A DNA stretch of 64,000 nt from Niastella koreensis GR20-10 (GCF_000246855.1 NC_016609.1:3100001-3164000), one strand, 5' to 3'; shown: positions 49,016 through 59,517, counted from the first letter of the stretch. The notes: a model not told the origin generated them from the sequence alone. Program-made: numbers and translations.

Positions 49016-50632
49016 ATGAAGATGAAATACTTTGTAAATCTTTTTTTAATAATAACCCTGGCTGTAATTGTAAACAGTTGCACCAAAAAGACCTACGAAA
49101 ATTATCCGGGTGGTACGCCTAACGACGTAATTTCAATCCTGGATGTTCGTCCGATCTATAAAGACCAGGATGTGGTTCTTTCCAAAGACATCTTATATGG
49201 CGCTACCAAACTGGCTGGTATAGTTATATCGGACCATACCGAAAAAAATCTTCCTGCGGGCCTGCTGGTGATACAGGATAACCGACGCCTGGCAACACTG
49301 CGTGGTATATCCGTAGAAATTGGCGACGCTGCTGCCAAATACCATCCGGGCGACTCGGTAGTGATAGATGTTACCGGTGGTACATTAACCCGTAAAAATG
49401 GCATCCTGGTTATTACAGGGGTAACAGATGCTAACGTTACCGCTGCGGGTAAAGGAGCGGTTGCTATAAACGCTGTAACCGTAGCGCAACTACAGGCGAA
49501 CCCTGCTTTATATGAAAGCTCTCTTTGCCTTGTTAACAAAGCCAGTTTCAATCCCGCTCCGAAGTCAGGAGAAGTATTAAGTGGCGTTAAAATGATCAAT
49601 GATGGTTTTGGCGATCTGGCTCTTTATACTGATCCCGGTACAAGTTATGCCCAACATACGCCTTATGGACTGGCTGCTTATGTAGGCATTCCTTTTGGTA
49701 CTGCCGAAGGTACTTTGCAGTACAGAACAAGAAACGGAGATGACATAATAAATATGGGATCTTCTGCGCAGGATTTGCTTATAACCGGTTTTATGGGTGA
49801 TCCTAAAGGTGGAGACGGCGGCTATGAATATGTGCAAATGCTGGCCACCAGGGATATTGACTTTACCGTTACTCCATACAGCATTGTATTTTCTTCCAAT
49901 GCAGGTACCAACAACACGGCTACTCCGCTGGCTGCCGGCTGGGCAACAGGCGGGCAGCGTACCATCAAGTGGGATATTACATCGGGCGGTGTACAAAAAG
50001 GACAATTCTTTTATTTTGGTTTCCAGGGTAAAAAAATCAATGGATCTGCCGGCACCTATGCTTTTCCCGCTACTACCAACTGGTATCAAAAAACATATAA
50101 CAATGCTACCGGTGCCACCAATACCGGCGATGGCGGGCTTGCCAAGGCAAGTGCTTTCACTAACTCCGGTCCCTTTGCCAACAGTGGAAACACCTGTGGT
50201 GTAGCCATCTTTCAGGGAACTACTGTTACAGAAACCTCCGTGCCGGAAGATGTATTGTTTGTGGCCTCGGGTGGCGGTACCGATATTTATAATCCTGCAA
50301 AATCGCCCATTTTAGGCTACAGGATCACTAATAACGACTGGTACTCTATGTATTCGGTAAGTATAGATCCTGTTTCTTATAAACCTGTAGTAGTTCCTTA
50401 CCTGTATTATCGTTCAGCTGGTAATACTACCAATATGCCGTATGCGGTAAATGCCGCCCACCCTACCGCCTCTACCGATGCGGGCTTGTTTAACATGATG
50501 GGCGGCGTATATAATATAACCCTCGGCCGTTGGACAACTGCCCGTAAACAGAAGGTAGTAGAACTGTTTCAGCCTACTGCTACTATCGATGATATTGAAA
50601 AAGATTCCAGTGTAACCAAACTGGTGGAGTAA
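49016..50632 (+). CDS. DUF5689-domain surface lipoprotein
   Basis: A 538-aa lipoprotein (VNSC at about 19-22) with an N-terminal DUF5689 region (residues about 35-245: ISILDVRPIYKDQDVVLSKD, LAGIVISDHTEKNLPAGLLV, VEIGDAAAKYHPGDSVVIDV) resembling an OB-fold. A beta-rich C-terminal half of unknown type follows (SIVFSSNAGTNNTATPLA...). Such proteins often follow SusCD pairs and are thought to bind the ligand at the surface. It is the last gene of the operon, 22 bases after SusD, and is followed by a terminator. Confidence 0.88.
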   Translation: MKMKYFVNLFLIITLAVIVNSCTKKTYENYPGGTPNDVISILDVRPIYKDQDVVLSKDILYGATKLAGIVISDHTEKNLPAGLLVIQDNRRLATLRGISVEIGDAAAKYHPGDSVVIDVTGGTLTRKNGILVITGVTDANVTAAGKGAVAINAVTVAQLQANPALYESSLCLVNKASFNPAPKSGEVLSGVKMINDGFGDLALYTDPGTSYAQHTPYGLAAYVGIPFGTAEGTLQYRTRNGDDIINMGSSAQDLLITGFMGDPKGGDGGYEYVQMLATRDIDFTVTPYSIVFSSNAGTNNTATPLAAGWATGGQRTIKWDITSGGVQKGQFFYFGFQGKKINGSAGTYAFPATTNWYQKTYNNATGATNTGDGGLAKASAFTNSGPFANSGNTCGVAIFQGTTVTETSVPEDVLFVASGGGTDIYNPAKSPILGYRITNNDWYSMYSVSIDPVSYKPVVVPYLYYRSAGNTTNMPYAVNAAHPTASTDAGLFNMMGGVYNITLGRWTTARKQKVVELFQPTATIDDIEKDSSVTKLVE

Positions 50633-50654
50633 TGTATTTTAAGGCGATTCCCGC

Positions 50655-50688
50655 CGGGTGGCCCGCCAATTGGCAGGTCACCCTTTTT
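50655..50688 (+). terminator. Intrinsic terminator after the SusCD operon
   Basis: GGGTG...CACCC (50656-50660 and 50679-50683) enclose the palindrome GCCAATTGGC, followed by TTTTT (50684-50688). It lies 23 bases after the last stop of the operon. Confidence 0.75.
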
Positions 50689-50691
50689 CAT

Positions 50692-51063
50692 TTAGTCACC
50701 TGTAGGTACGATATCACTTGTTTCTACCATTAGCATCACTGTTTTTTGCAGGGCCCTTGTTCGGTGAAGAATACCTTTGGTAATGGTAAATCCTTCCCGG
50801 GGATTCAGCGCAATGGTTTTGTCTTCAAGATCAATTAACAATTGACCATCCAGCACAAAAAAGAATTCATCATCGTTATCGTGTTTGTGCCAGTGGTACT
50901 CCCCTTCTACAATGGCAACCCTTACCACACTGCTGTTTACCTGCGTTAAGGTTTGGTTGAACCATTTATGTGTATTGGCCTTAACAATAGCGGGCACGTC
51001 AATCAACTCCAGGTGATTGTATTTAACATCGAGCCTGGTATCGTAGGGATAGCTGTTTTCCAT
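50692..51063 (-). CDS. Cupin-domain protein
   Basis: A 123-aa single-cupin protein with the metal motif HWHKHDNDDEFFFVLDG (residues about 57-73) and a late strand LHRTRALQKTVMLMVE. It resembles small mannose-6-phosphate-isomerase-like or unknown-ligand cupins of Bacteroidota. The role cannot be assigned. It overlaps the terminator side of the SusCD operon and is convergent with it. Confidence 0.8.
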   Translation of the reverse strand: MENSYPYDTRLDVKYNHLELIDVPAIVKANTHKWFNQTLTQVNSSVVRVAIVEGEYHWHKHDNDDEFFFVLDGQLLIDLEDKTIALNPREGFTITKGILHRTRALQKTVMLMVETSDIVPTGD

Positions 51064-51075
51064 ATGTTTACATTT

Positions 51076-54003
51076 CTATAAATGTAACTTTGTTTTGCCA
51101 TTGTTCCAGGCATCTTCATAGTAAAAAACGTTTTCAATTTGAACCCTGGTGGCATTATGGAGCTTTATTACCTCGTTATTATCTGCAGGGCGAACCATTT
51201 GAACATCTGATATTTGAGCCCCGATCACGTCATCGAGGTAAATGGGATAACGGCTGTCGCGTTTTTCGTAATTAAAAGAACATCCCTTTACGGTGAGGTC
51301 CATTACATGGCGGGCCCACAAACCATAGGAAGGCTCTGTTTTCAGATTAGAGGCATTGTATTGCCCTACGCCTAATTCAGGCGGAGTAGCCGACGTGTCT
51401 GACAATGGATTTCCACCCTTTACCAGCACCTGTACATCGTTGAATGTAATATTTTTTACATACCCGGTGTGCTTCCCATTAGGTAAGGTAAAGTTAAGTG
51501 CACCGGTAACCTGGTCGTTGGCGGGCAAGCTGTAACCTGCCACTATAGGTGTTGCCCGGCGTTGCTTACCATCGTAGCCGGCCCATCTTTTTCCATTGAA
51601 GGAACTGCCTGCGTACACTTCGTATATATCTATTCCGTTCAGGATGATGTTTTCCACCTGGCCGATGTTTACGTTTTTCACCAGCAGTTCATTGTGCTGT
51701 TCGCCATTATCAGTAAACCGGTATTTACCCACCTCCGCGCCTATTACGCGGCCGCGGTTACTGATAGAAATAAAGAATGGTGCAAAGGTCCGGTACATAA
51801 CCGACCGGTGATGCAAGGGGCCGGTATGCCCGCAATTAAGATGAATGTTGTTTATATGACCGCCATCGTTGGTAGATATGGAAAACCCTGCTTTGTTTGA
51901 ACCGAGCACATAGATGTTATCTACACAAATATCGGTAATGTCATCAGCTGTTTCTGAACCTATCTGGAACAAATTGCAATTGGTATCGCCAATTACATTG
52001 CGCACCTTATAATCGTGCGCCGGGCGGGTAAAACCCAGGGAACAATCAGAGCCGGGTTTTACAATATCGTCGGAACTTATTTTTGAATAAATATTGGTGA
52101 CCGTTACATGGCTGCAGGCCATAAAATCATAGATGTCGCGCACGCTGGATGTACTGCGCCAGGAAAAATAAGTATTGTGAACGTTTATGGAATCGGTACC
52201 GGTGGCCAGTAAGGCAAAATGTCCTGTGCGATCTATGTGCAGCATGTTGCCGGTTTCAAAATCAGCTGAAGCGTCTTTACTGATGTAATAAGGTTCGTCT
52301 TTGGTGCTATCGTACCACAGATCAGCATCACGGTAAATACCACCTATTTCCAAATTGGTACATAATTTAAAGGAGAACATTTTATCGCTCCGGTTATCGG
52401 GGTTGTTGTTCATTACCTTGTCGCCGGTTACCAGGTTGCCGTTGCCGGTAATGTAGCCATTGCCAATGATCTTTACATTGTTGAGCCGTTCACCAACAAA
52501 CATAGCGTTGTTGAAATACTGGTGGCCCACATCCTGCTTGGTTAAATAATTCTCCGGATCTTCATAAGGGCCAGCATCGGTAGGTGATAACCCGGAACGG
52601 TATTTTTTATCACTGAACCAGGTGGTTTCGGGTGCATCGCCGCCTTTTAATGCTTTAATGGTGGCGTCTTTTTCAATGTACAAATACACATTGCTTTTTA
52701 AGTGCACGGTTCTAACTGAATATATCCCCCTGGTAAAAAGCAGGGTGCCGCCTCCTATGCGGTTCAGGAAATTGATGGCTTTATTAATGGCCTGGGTACA
52801 ATCCTGGCTGCTGTCGCCGGTAGCGCCCATTGTCTTTACATCCAGCTTGCCTGCGTACAATTGTGCGGTATTTGAATACCCCTTGTGCAAGCCATCTTTA
52901 ACCAGTAACCGGAATGTATATAATTGGTCTCTTTGCAATCCGCCAATGAGCGCAGTTGACTTTTTTACATCGATGGTGGCATTAGCGGGTGTAAAGGTTT
53001 TACCGGAGTCAAGGGATTGTTGTAACTGAATTGTGTTGGCGGGTATGGTGCTCCAGGAAAATTGAGCGGTGGTGTAGGTGGAGGCTGTTTCCCGGTATTG
53101 CAATGCGGGGGAAATGGTTCTGGCAAAATCAGCTACCCTTGTGCTTATGGTAAGCGTTGCACTTTCTCCGCCCGTACCGGCACTGGTTAATACTTCAGGT
53201 TTTGATGTAGTACAGGTTGCTTTGAATGCATAGTCACCCGTTTTTGTAAAGCGTACATTCCGGATTACGATTGTCAGGTCAGCGCCATTGGCCGGCCGAA
53301 GATCGAGGTGACTGAATTGCAAAACAGCACCTCCACTGGTCAATGGAGTAATGGACACCGCTCCTACTTTGTTATAAGAATACTTAGTCCCTGTTCGGCC
53401 AATAGATTGTTGCGAAAGATTTTGCAATATAACATCGCCCCGGCCAATCACATTTACCGTTGTGTTTTGCAAAGTGGCATGAATGCCTGCGGGCAGATAA
53501 ATTTTCACTGTTGCATCGGGACTTCTTTGACCAGCCGTGTAATAAAGCACCAGGTCTTTTGAGGTGTTTACCGTCATCTGCGCCTGTTGTAAAACAAGCC
53601 GGCCACTCAACGCCAGCGGTTGCAGGACCAGCAGGTATTTTTTCATGGCTATACCATCCTGCGCTGTCACCACCAATTGATCGCCTTCGGTAACATCGCC
53701 ATTGGTTTTTGTATTTCCCTGTTTGTCTGTAACACGGTATTGTTGTACGGAACCATCTTTTGAGGTGAGTTGTTCCAGTAATTGCTGGACGGTTGGCCGG
53801 GTTGATACCAGGCCCTGGTCTTCGGGTGTATCTACCGTAAAGCGAAACGTGCTTCCGGTTACTACTACAATCGTATTGTTTTTTATTTCGCTTATTTGCG
53901 TGGCCTGGGGTGTTGGTTGAATGTCGGTTGATCCATTGGCCCTGACTACAGGTATAATGAAGATACACGCGGCAATAAACAGCAATGCATTTTTTATGGG
54001 CAT
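51076..54003 (-). CDS. Secreted GH28-like pectinase (polygalacturonase fold)
   Basis: The protein is 975 aa from ATG 54003; MPIKNALLFIAACIFIIPVV forms a signal peptide, whereas earlier starts lack one. Residues about 20-380 are beta-sandwich and fibronectin-like modules. The right-handed beta-helix begins near LDVKTMGATGDSSQDCTQAI, with YSKISSDDIVKPGSDCSLGF holding the DD catalytic pair and KVRNVIGDTN and GHTGPLHHRS beyond. It should act on pectin or rhamnogalacturonan outside the cell. The catalytic motif is atypical, so exact specificity is unsure. It is 12 bases from the cupin gene. Confidence 0.82.
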   Translation of the reverse strand: MPIKNALLFIAACIFIIPVVRANGSTDIQPTPQATQISEIKNNTIVVVTGSTFRFTVDTPEDQGLVSTRPTVQQLLEQLTSKDGSVQQYRVTDKQGNTKTNGDVTEGDQLVVTAQDGIAMKKYLLVLQPLALSGRLVLQQAQMTVNTSKDLVLYYTAGQRSPDATVKIYLPAGIHATLQNTTVNVIGRGDVILQNLSQQSIGRTGTKYSYNKVGAVSITPLTSGGAVLQFSHLDLRPANGADLTIVIRNVRFTKTGDYAFKATCTTSKPEVLTSAGTGGESATLTISTRVADFARTISPALQYRETASTYTTAQFSWSTIPANTIQLQQSLDSGKTFTPANATIDVKKSTALIGGLQRDQLYTFRLLVKDGLHKGYSNTAQLYAGKLDVKTMGATGDSSQDCTQAINKAINFLNRIGGGTLLFTRGIYSVRTVHLKSNVYLYIEKDATIKALKGGDAPETTWFSDKKYRSGLSPTDAGPYEDPENYLTKQDVGHQYFNNAMFVGERLNNVKIIGNGYITGNGNLVTGDKVMNNNPDNRSDKMFSFKLCTNLEIGGIYRDADLWYDSTKDEPYYISKDASADFETGNMLHIDRTGHFALLATGTDSINVHNTYFSWRSTSSVRDIYDFMACSHVTVTNIYSKISSDDIVKPGSDCSLGFTRPAHDYKVRNVIGDTNCNLFQIGSETADDITDICVDNIYVLGSNKAGFSISTNDGGHINNIHLNCGHTGPLHHRSVMYRTFAPFFISISNRGRVIGAEVGKYRFTDNGEQHNELLVKNVNIGQVENIILNGIDIYEVYAGSSFNGKRWAGYDGKQRRATPIVAGYSLPANDQVTGALNFTLPNGKHTGYVKNITFNDVQVLVKGGNPLSDTSATPPELGVGQYNASNLKTEPSYGLWARHVMDLTVKGCSFNYEKRDSRYPIYLDDVIGAQISDVQMVRPADNNEVIKLHNATRVQIENVFYYEDAWNNGKTKLHL

Positions 54004-54098
54004 AGGTCGTAAATATAAAGCATTATTAAAACAGGCAGTAAAACCTATTGGCAATTGATGCATACATATTAGCATATGACAATCATACACTGAAAAAA

Positions 54099-54130
54099 AA
54101 GGTGCCTCAAATAACTTTTTGAGGCACCTT
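54099..54130. terminator. Bidirectional terminator between subtilase and GH28 genes
   Basis: AAGGTGCCTCAA (54099-54110) and TTGAGGCACCTT (54119-54130) form a perfect 12-bp stem with an 8-base loop, T-rich in the loop and flanked by A8 on one side and CCTTTTTA on the other. It lies 20 bases past the end of the subtilase gene. Confidence 0.9.
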
Positions 54131-54149
54131 CCTTTTTAAATCATATTAT

Positions 54150-57100
54150 TTACTGAATAACCAGTTTTTCAACTTTTTTGCCCTGATCGGTTATTACGAT
54201 TAAAAAATAAACCCCTTTTGTTAAATGCTGTACCGGCAGTTGTGTTTGCATTCCATGTACAGCAACCGATCTCACTGATCTGCCCGTCCCATCGCGCAAT
54301 TCAATCCGGTTACAGTTGGCAGTACTGTTGATGAATACAATTCCCTGGTTAACCGGGTTTGGACTGATGCTGACCGTAAAGTTGTTATCAGCGAAAGTTA
54401 CAGTGCGGACGGATGAATAGCTGATCTTCCCATCCAGGTCTATAAGTTTAATGCGGTAATAATTTTTTCCCGTTGCCGGCTGGTCGTCGGTGAAGCGGTA
54501 ATTTTTTAAGGTAGCACTATTGCCGCTTGCTGCTACCGTACCTACAGGAATATAATTTATTCCATCTGTACTTCTTTCAATAATAAACCGGCTGGTATTC
54601 GATTCGGAATAAGTAAGCCATTGTAATAAAGCAGTATTCCTGTTATTGATAACCGTGAACGCGCCCATTTCCATTGGCAGCGTGTTAGCCGGAGGAACGC
54701 TGCTGATCCAGAATTCGGAGAAGCTGGTCACTTCAAATTCGGCATAATATCCCTGATCGTAAGGAATAATATCAACCTGTGAAGGTGGTATAAAATGGTA
54801 GGTACCACTCTTATTATTACTTAACGAGCCATCTTCTTCTGCAGGGGCATTGCTGTATTCCGTAATGCCTGCGTCATATGCGCTTGAAAGTTTGATGCAT
54901 GTACTGCAATCTGTAGAATAGATTATGTTTTGAACATCCTGATCTGTAAAGTAATACCGGATCTTTACGGGCGCTGTAGGCGCATTGGTTGATTGAATCA
55001 CAATATTTCTTGCCACATAAAATTGATACCCGTCGTTATAAATGTTATACATTGGATAAACCCTTACCTCGGTATTGCCAAGGTTCTGCCCGTTTGGATT
55101 GATGGAGGCGATGAGTTTCATACCGGGATCGAATCCCCTGTCAGAGGTGAAATCGATCCAGTTATTGCCGTTCAGGGGGTGGGTGCTTCTGCCGGTAAGA
55201 CTATCACCTTCATAGATGGGATCTTTATCAAATATATGCACATCGTCAATACCTATTCCTTCTGCTGTAACTGATGCATTGCTGTGGAATACTATTCTGA
55301 AACGTATGGTGGAACCCGTTGCAGGTATATCAAAGCTGGCGACCTGCCAAAAAGGGTTTGAGTTTCCCCATGTGCTGTCCCCCTGGGTGTACCAGTTAAC
55401 ACCATCCCAAAAATTGCCCAGCTTTTTCCATATTTGTCCATCCGTACTGTATTCAACCCAGTGAACATCGTTGTTCTGCGTATTGTAAATATGGCTGAAT
55501 GACAATACCGGTTGTGTTAACTGGCTTAAGTCGAAACAGGGTGAGTACAGGTATGATAATTCATTGTTCTTATAACCGCTATTTAATCCGGTAATCCAGG
55601 CTTTATTCCCATTGGCAGCATTTTTGATAACGGCACCGGAGGGTTTACCGCATTGCCAGCTGCTATTGGCGCCACCGGTATACCAGTAACCGTTATTAGC
55701 CCCTTCAAACCCTTCGAGGTAAGGATAGCTGGTGATAACAGGTGAGGTATGAGCCGTTGCGGTAATGGTGTCGTTGGCTGAATTGGAGTCGGTATTATAA
55801 TGCGCCCATGCCGTAATATTATATTGATCCAACGCCGATAGGTCGGCGGGTTGAGTAAACGTATAATTTATGGTAGCAAAGGGGGCAATGGACGCTATAT
55901 TTTCAGTGACAGGCGTGCCATTGTTGAGCTGGTAGCTTACCGGAACATTTGAAAGCGTAACGGGGCTGTAGTTTTTAACCTTTATGGTCACAGGCCCGGC
56001 GGGACCGGAAGAACAGAGGGCCCCGGAGGGATTTACTACCTGCATCAAGCCTACCGCATCATTTTTTAGCGTGAAGGTTACATCATCATACGTGTAGCCA
56101 TTGGGTTGGTAGCTGTAATCGGCGGGGTAATATCCTTCCTCGCCAAATTTGAGCTGAAAGCTGCTGCTGAGAGATTGCGCAGGAGAAGCAGTACCTAAGG
56201 TTTCGGTGATGTTTACCGGTGGCATAGCGCGGTAAACGCCGGTATCTGCCAGGTTGTAGGGTAAGGCATATACAGGGATCCATGCATCCTGCTCGCTTCC
56301 GCGGATCCAGATCTTATTGCCGGCGGCTGAAAAGTTAATGCCGTGGTTCTTTGCATACAGGGATAACCATACCTGCCCGGTTGTACTGTAATTGGCCAGG
56401 TTGAAGGTGGCGATGAGGCTGTCGGCGGTGAGGTTACCAGGAAGCGTTTGATCAAGGGTAATAGCGCGGTTACCGGTTCGCGCCATACCAGTATTTACAA
56501 AAGTCCGGGCCCGGCCATATGGGTTGCTGCTGTTGAAGTCGCAGCGATCGAGCCCTTCAAAACCCATGGTGCCTTTATAATATGTATGGGCCGTTGCGCT
56601 TTCGAATCCTTCAGTATAGGAAGGGTTTAATACAACAGGGTCGTTTTGTAATTGTTTTATTATAGTAGTGGTGGTATCATTACCAGGTATGGTATCGTTG
56701 CTGTATTTGATCCAGGCTTTAACGGTATATGTTCCGGGTGCGCTGAAATCATAAGCAGTCGAAAACCGGTAGGTATAATTTGAATGGATGCCCAGGTTTA
56801 TGTTGGTAGTTTCTGTTACCGGTGTACCGCCATTTACCTGGTAGCTGATGGTAACAGGCCCGGATGCTGCTACATTACCCAGGTTGGTGACATGCACCTG
56901 CGGCGTCATAGTGCCCAGTTGCGAAGAAGTGTATTTACGCCCGGTATGAGCGCCTACCACCAGTGAGTCGGGGGTTACATCATAATTAAGTACCGGCAGC
57001 GTGCAACCGCCAGGTACCAATAAAGAAGGTTGAGCAATACTGCGGCGGCCAGTAACGTTTCCCATTACACAACGTACAGCCAGCCAGTAGGTGCTGTCTT

Positions 57101-59447
57101 TGTTCAATCCATTCACTAAATAACTCGTGTCGGTGGTGCTGGCAATAACCTGCATATCACCATCTTTGAACATCATTACGTCGTAGCTGGTAGCAGCGGG
57201 AATGCTTTTCCATAGCAGGGCGGCATATCCCTGGCAGCTATCGTTAACAGTAACGGCCGGAACGCCTAAGATGGTGAAGTTATAATCACTTACATCGTTA
57301 TAGGCTGTATTGTTGCGGCTCACACGTACCAATGCGGAACCGGTAGCTGCTGAGGCAGGAACCGTCCAGGTATAATTGCGGCGGATAGCGGCTACATTGT
57401 TGTCAATGGTTGTCCAGGTACTGCCATTATCCAGTGTATACTCAAGCGTAAAGGTGTTGGTATTGGCATCTGTTGCGTTCCAGCAAATAATTTCCGGCTC
57501 ACCTGGCGCCAGCGTTTCATTGCCGAAAGGATATTCAACAGTTACAGCCGGCTGAATTACCTGGTAAACTACTACAAAATCCTGCGGGCCCTGGGCAATA
57601 CCGGTGCCATGGACGGTTATGGTAAAGTTGCCTGCAGGGGGATTATTGATCACCACCTGTTCAATGTTATTTCTGTTGTCGACACCCTCTACAGCGATAT
57701 TATTAACGTTAGCCGGTGATGGGTCAAGTACCAGGGGGCGGTGCAGGATGGCATCAGGCGTGGTAACGGTAAGATCGAGATCGTTTACCAGTGCCGTTGT
57801 CGCGCCGTCAAATGCGGCCGGATCGTTCCAGTATAATAAGACTTTTATTTGTGCGGTACCAGGTGCAACCCCCGGAATGGTAAAGGTGGCTGAACTTCCA
57901 TTGGCAATGGAGCCCGTAAAATAGGTATTGTTTTCTATAGCCTCTACCGAGTTGCGCGCGTTTATGTTTCCAAAGCCATAGATATAATCGGGTCCGGGGT
58001 TGCCTTCATCAACTGCGCCATTACAGGCCACTGCTTTAATTAAAGTGGAAGAAGGATTGCTGCCGCCGTGCAGTTGCCGGTAGCGTTCGTATAATAACCC
58101 AAGAATACCAGTAGCCACGGGGGCAGCCATACTAGTGCCCCAATCATCGCCGTATTTGTTGTCAGGTAGTGTAGAAGTAATGCCCCAGCCGCCTGCAGTT
58201 ATCTCAGGTTTTAGCCGTCCATCTGAAACCGGGCCGCAGCTTGAGAATCCGGCAATGGTATACGTACTGTTATTTATTGCGCCTACGGTTAAAACATTTT
58301 TTGCTGCCGTATAACCAGATTCAAGAGTGGCAAATTGAGTAGGATACGGAGAGCAGATAGTATCATTAGCATTATTGCCTGCAGCAAATACATGCAATAA
58401 TGCTGGGATGTTATTCAATTGCTCGTCTACATAATTACTCGCAATATTGTAATCGCCCGGTTTGCCACAACTATAGCCGGTAACCCCATATGAATTGTTT
58501 GTAAGCACCATATTGTATTCGCTTACATAAGCGGGCGCGTTAGTGAGTATGAAATCATAATAATCATTAATGACAGTAGCCTGTGGGGCCATGCCTTTAT
58601 ACTTTGGATTGATGAGGCCTGCACCTGCGATAGAGCCGGTTACGTGTGTACTGTGAGCGACAGCACTTAAACTGCCTTTGGTAATTTGCCGGCCCTTGAG
58701 ATCGATATGTGTGGAGGCATCGCCTGCATCACCCACACCAATGGTAACATTCCTTCCCTGCAGGTTACGCCCCGAAAAAGCGCCCAATACGTTAACAGCA
58801 TGCGTCGCCCGGTTCCTGTAATTCAGGGGTACCGGTTTAACAGATTGGCTGCTTATGTATGCTACAAAGGGAAGCGTTGCTATTTTTTGTATTACCTTGA
58901 ATGAGGCATCGATAAAAACACTGTGTGTGGGTTGAATGGTTGTTTCAATAATTTGTGCGCCTGCCTGTTTTAGCTCGTCAATAACTGTGGCCTTATTGAT
59001 ATTCCCATAAAAACTTACTGCAATCAACTTATCAGGGTCATGCACGGGTTGTTGCATCTGCTGAATAAGGGCCGGGGAAATTTTAGCGCTTGCGTGCAGT
59101 GCCAAGACACCCGTTATATTATTGTTTTTTTTAAGCTGGTTCAGGTTGATACCATCACTTATTTCGGCGAGGTAAGTATTGTCTGGTATATAATAAAATA
59201 AGTTAATGCCCAGTTGTGAAAGCGCCTTACGCCCGGCCGCATCGGGTAACTTATTGAATTGAATGAGTGTATAGAACCGGTTTTTATATTGGAATTTTTT
59301 TAATGAGTCGATAAGGTGGGCATGATTACGCAGGTTGTTTGTATTGGTAAGTATGCCATTTTTTAATTTAATGGGTCGAATGGGTGCCTGAGCTGATACA
59401 AATGTAACGGATAGGTGCAGGAATAGGATCAGTAAACAGTTTTTCAT
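54150..59447 (-). CDS. Subtilisin-like (S8) protease with T9SS type A sorting domain
   Basis: A 1765-aa protein with signal peptide (ending VSAQ). After a roughly 210-residue prodomain come the catalytic residues Asp240 (IGVGDAGDASTHID), His268 (AHSTHVTGS) and Ser439 (WGTSMAAP), with the oxyanion asparagine in HVFAAGNNAND. Next are a P-domain-like region, fibronectin-like and CARDB-like repeats (VTISYQVNGGTPVTETTN, CSSGPAGPVTIKVKNYSP) and a MAM-like segment. The C-terminal 75 residues (VSISPNPVNQGIVFINST ... GVYFLIVITDQGKKVEKLVIQ) form a type A sorting signal. The histidine motif is STH, not the usual GTH. It should be a surface or secreted peptidase. Confidence 0.92.
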   Translation of the reverse strand: MKNCLLILFLHLSVTFVSAQAPIRPIKLKNGILTNTNNLRNHAHLIDSLKKFQYKNRFYTLIQFNKLPDAAGRKALSQLGINLFYYIPDNTYLAEISDGINLNQLKKNNNITGVLALHASAKISPALIQQMQQPVHDPDKLIAVSFYGNINKATVIDELKQAGAQIIETTIQPTHSVFIDASFKVIQKIATLPFVAYISSQSVKPVPLNYRNRATHAVNVLGAFSGRNLQGRNVTIGVGDAGDASTHIDLKGRQITKGSLSAVAHSTHVTGSIAGAGLINPKYKGMAPQATVINDYYDFILTNAPAYVSEYNMVLTNNSYGVTGYSCGKPGDYNIASNYVDEQLNNIPALLHVFAAGNNANDTICSPYPTQFATLESGYTAAKNVLTVGAINNSTYTIAGFSSCGPVSDGRLKPEITAGGWGITSTLPDNKYGDDWGTSMAAPVATGILGLLYERYRQLHGGSNPSSTLIKAVACNGAVDEGNPGPDYIYGFGNINARNSVEAIENNTYFTGSIANGSSATFTIPGVAPGTAQIKVLLYWNDPAAFDGATTALVNDLDLTVTTPDAILHRPLVLDPSPANVNNIAVEGVDNRNNIEQVVINNPPAGNFTITVHGTGIAQGPQDFVVVYQVIQPAVTVEYPFGNETLAPGEPEIICWNATDANTNTFTLEYTLDNGSTWTTIDNNVAAIRRNYTWTVPASAATGSALVRVSRNNTAYNDVSDYNFTILGVPAVTVNDSCQGYAALLWKSIPAATSYDVMMFKDGDMQVIASTTDTSYLVNGLNKDSTYWLAVRCVMGNVTGRRSIAQPSLLVPGGCTLPVLNYDVTPDSLVVGAHTGRKYTSSQLGTMTPQVHVTNLGNVAASGPVTISYQVNGGTPVTETTNINLGIHSNYTYRFSTAYDFSAPGTYTVKAWIKYSNDTIPGNDTTTTIIKQLQNDPVVLNPSYTEGFESATAHTYYKGTMGFEGLDRCDFNSSNPYGRARTFVNTGMARTGNRAITLDQTLPGNLTADSLIATFNLANYSTTGQVWLSLYAKNHGINFSAAGNKIWIRGSEQDAWIPVYALPYNLADTGVYRAMPPVNITETLGTASPAQSLSSSFQLKFGEEGYYPADYSYQPNGYTYDDVTFTLKNDAVGLMQVVNPSGALCSSGPAGPVTIKVKNYSPVTLSNVPVSYQLNNGTPVTENIASIAPFATINYTFTQPADLSALDQYNITAWAHYNTDSNSANDTITATAHTSPVITSYPYLEGFEGANNGYWYTGGANSSWQCGKPSGAVIKNAANGNKAWITGLNSGYKNNELSYLYSPCFDLSQLTQPVLSFSHIYNTQNNDVHWVEYSTDGQIWKKLGNFWDGVNWYTQGDSTWGNSNPFWQVASFDIPATGSTIRFRIVFHSNASVTAEGIGIDDVHIFDKDPIYEGDSLTGRSTHPLNGNNWIDFTSDRGFDPGMKLIASINPNGQNLGNTEVRVYPMYNIYNDGYQFYVARNIVIQSTNAPTAPVKIRYYFTDQDVQNIIYSTDCSTCIKLSSAYDAGITEYSNAPAEEDGSLSNNKSGTYHFIPPSQVDIIPYDQGYYAEFEVTSFSEFWISSVPPANTLPMEMGAFTVINNRNTALLQWLTYSESNTSRFIIERSTDGINYIPVGTVAASGNSATLKNYRFTDDQPATGKNYYRIKLIDLDGKISYSSVRTVTFADNNFTVSISPNPVNQGIVFINSTANCNRIELRDGTGRSVRSVAVHGMQTQLPVQHLTKGVYFLIVITDQGKKVEKLVIQ

Positions 59448-59471
59448 TTGCGGATTGGTACAATTGTCGGC

Positions 59472-59503
59472 CTAAAATAGAACATTTCATATTAAAATGC
59501 AAA
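59472..59503 (-). promoter_or_regulatory. Candidate promoter of the subtilase gene
   Basis: Minus-strand TTTG (59503-59500) is followed after 20 bases by TATTTTAG (59479-59472), seven of eight matches to the TAnnTTTG box. The leader to the ATG at 59447 would be about 20 bases. Confidence 0.5.
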
Positions 59504-59517
59504 CCAGGCACTTGCTT

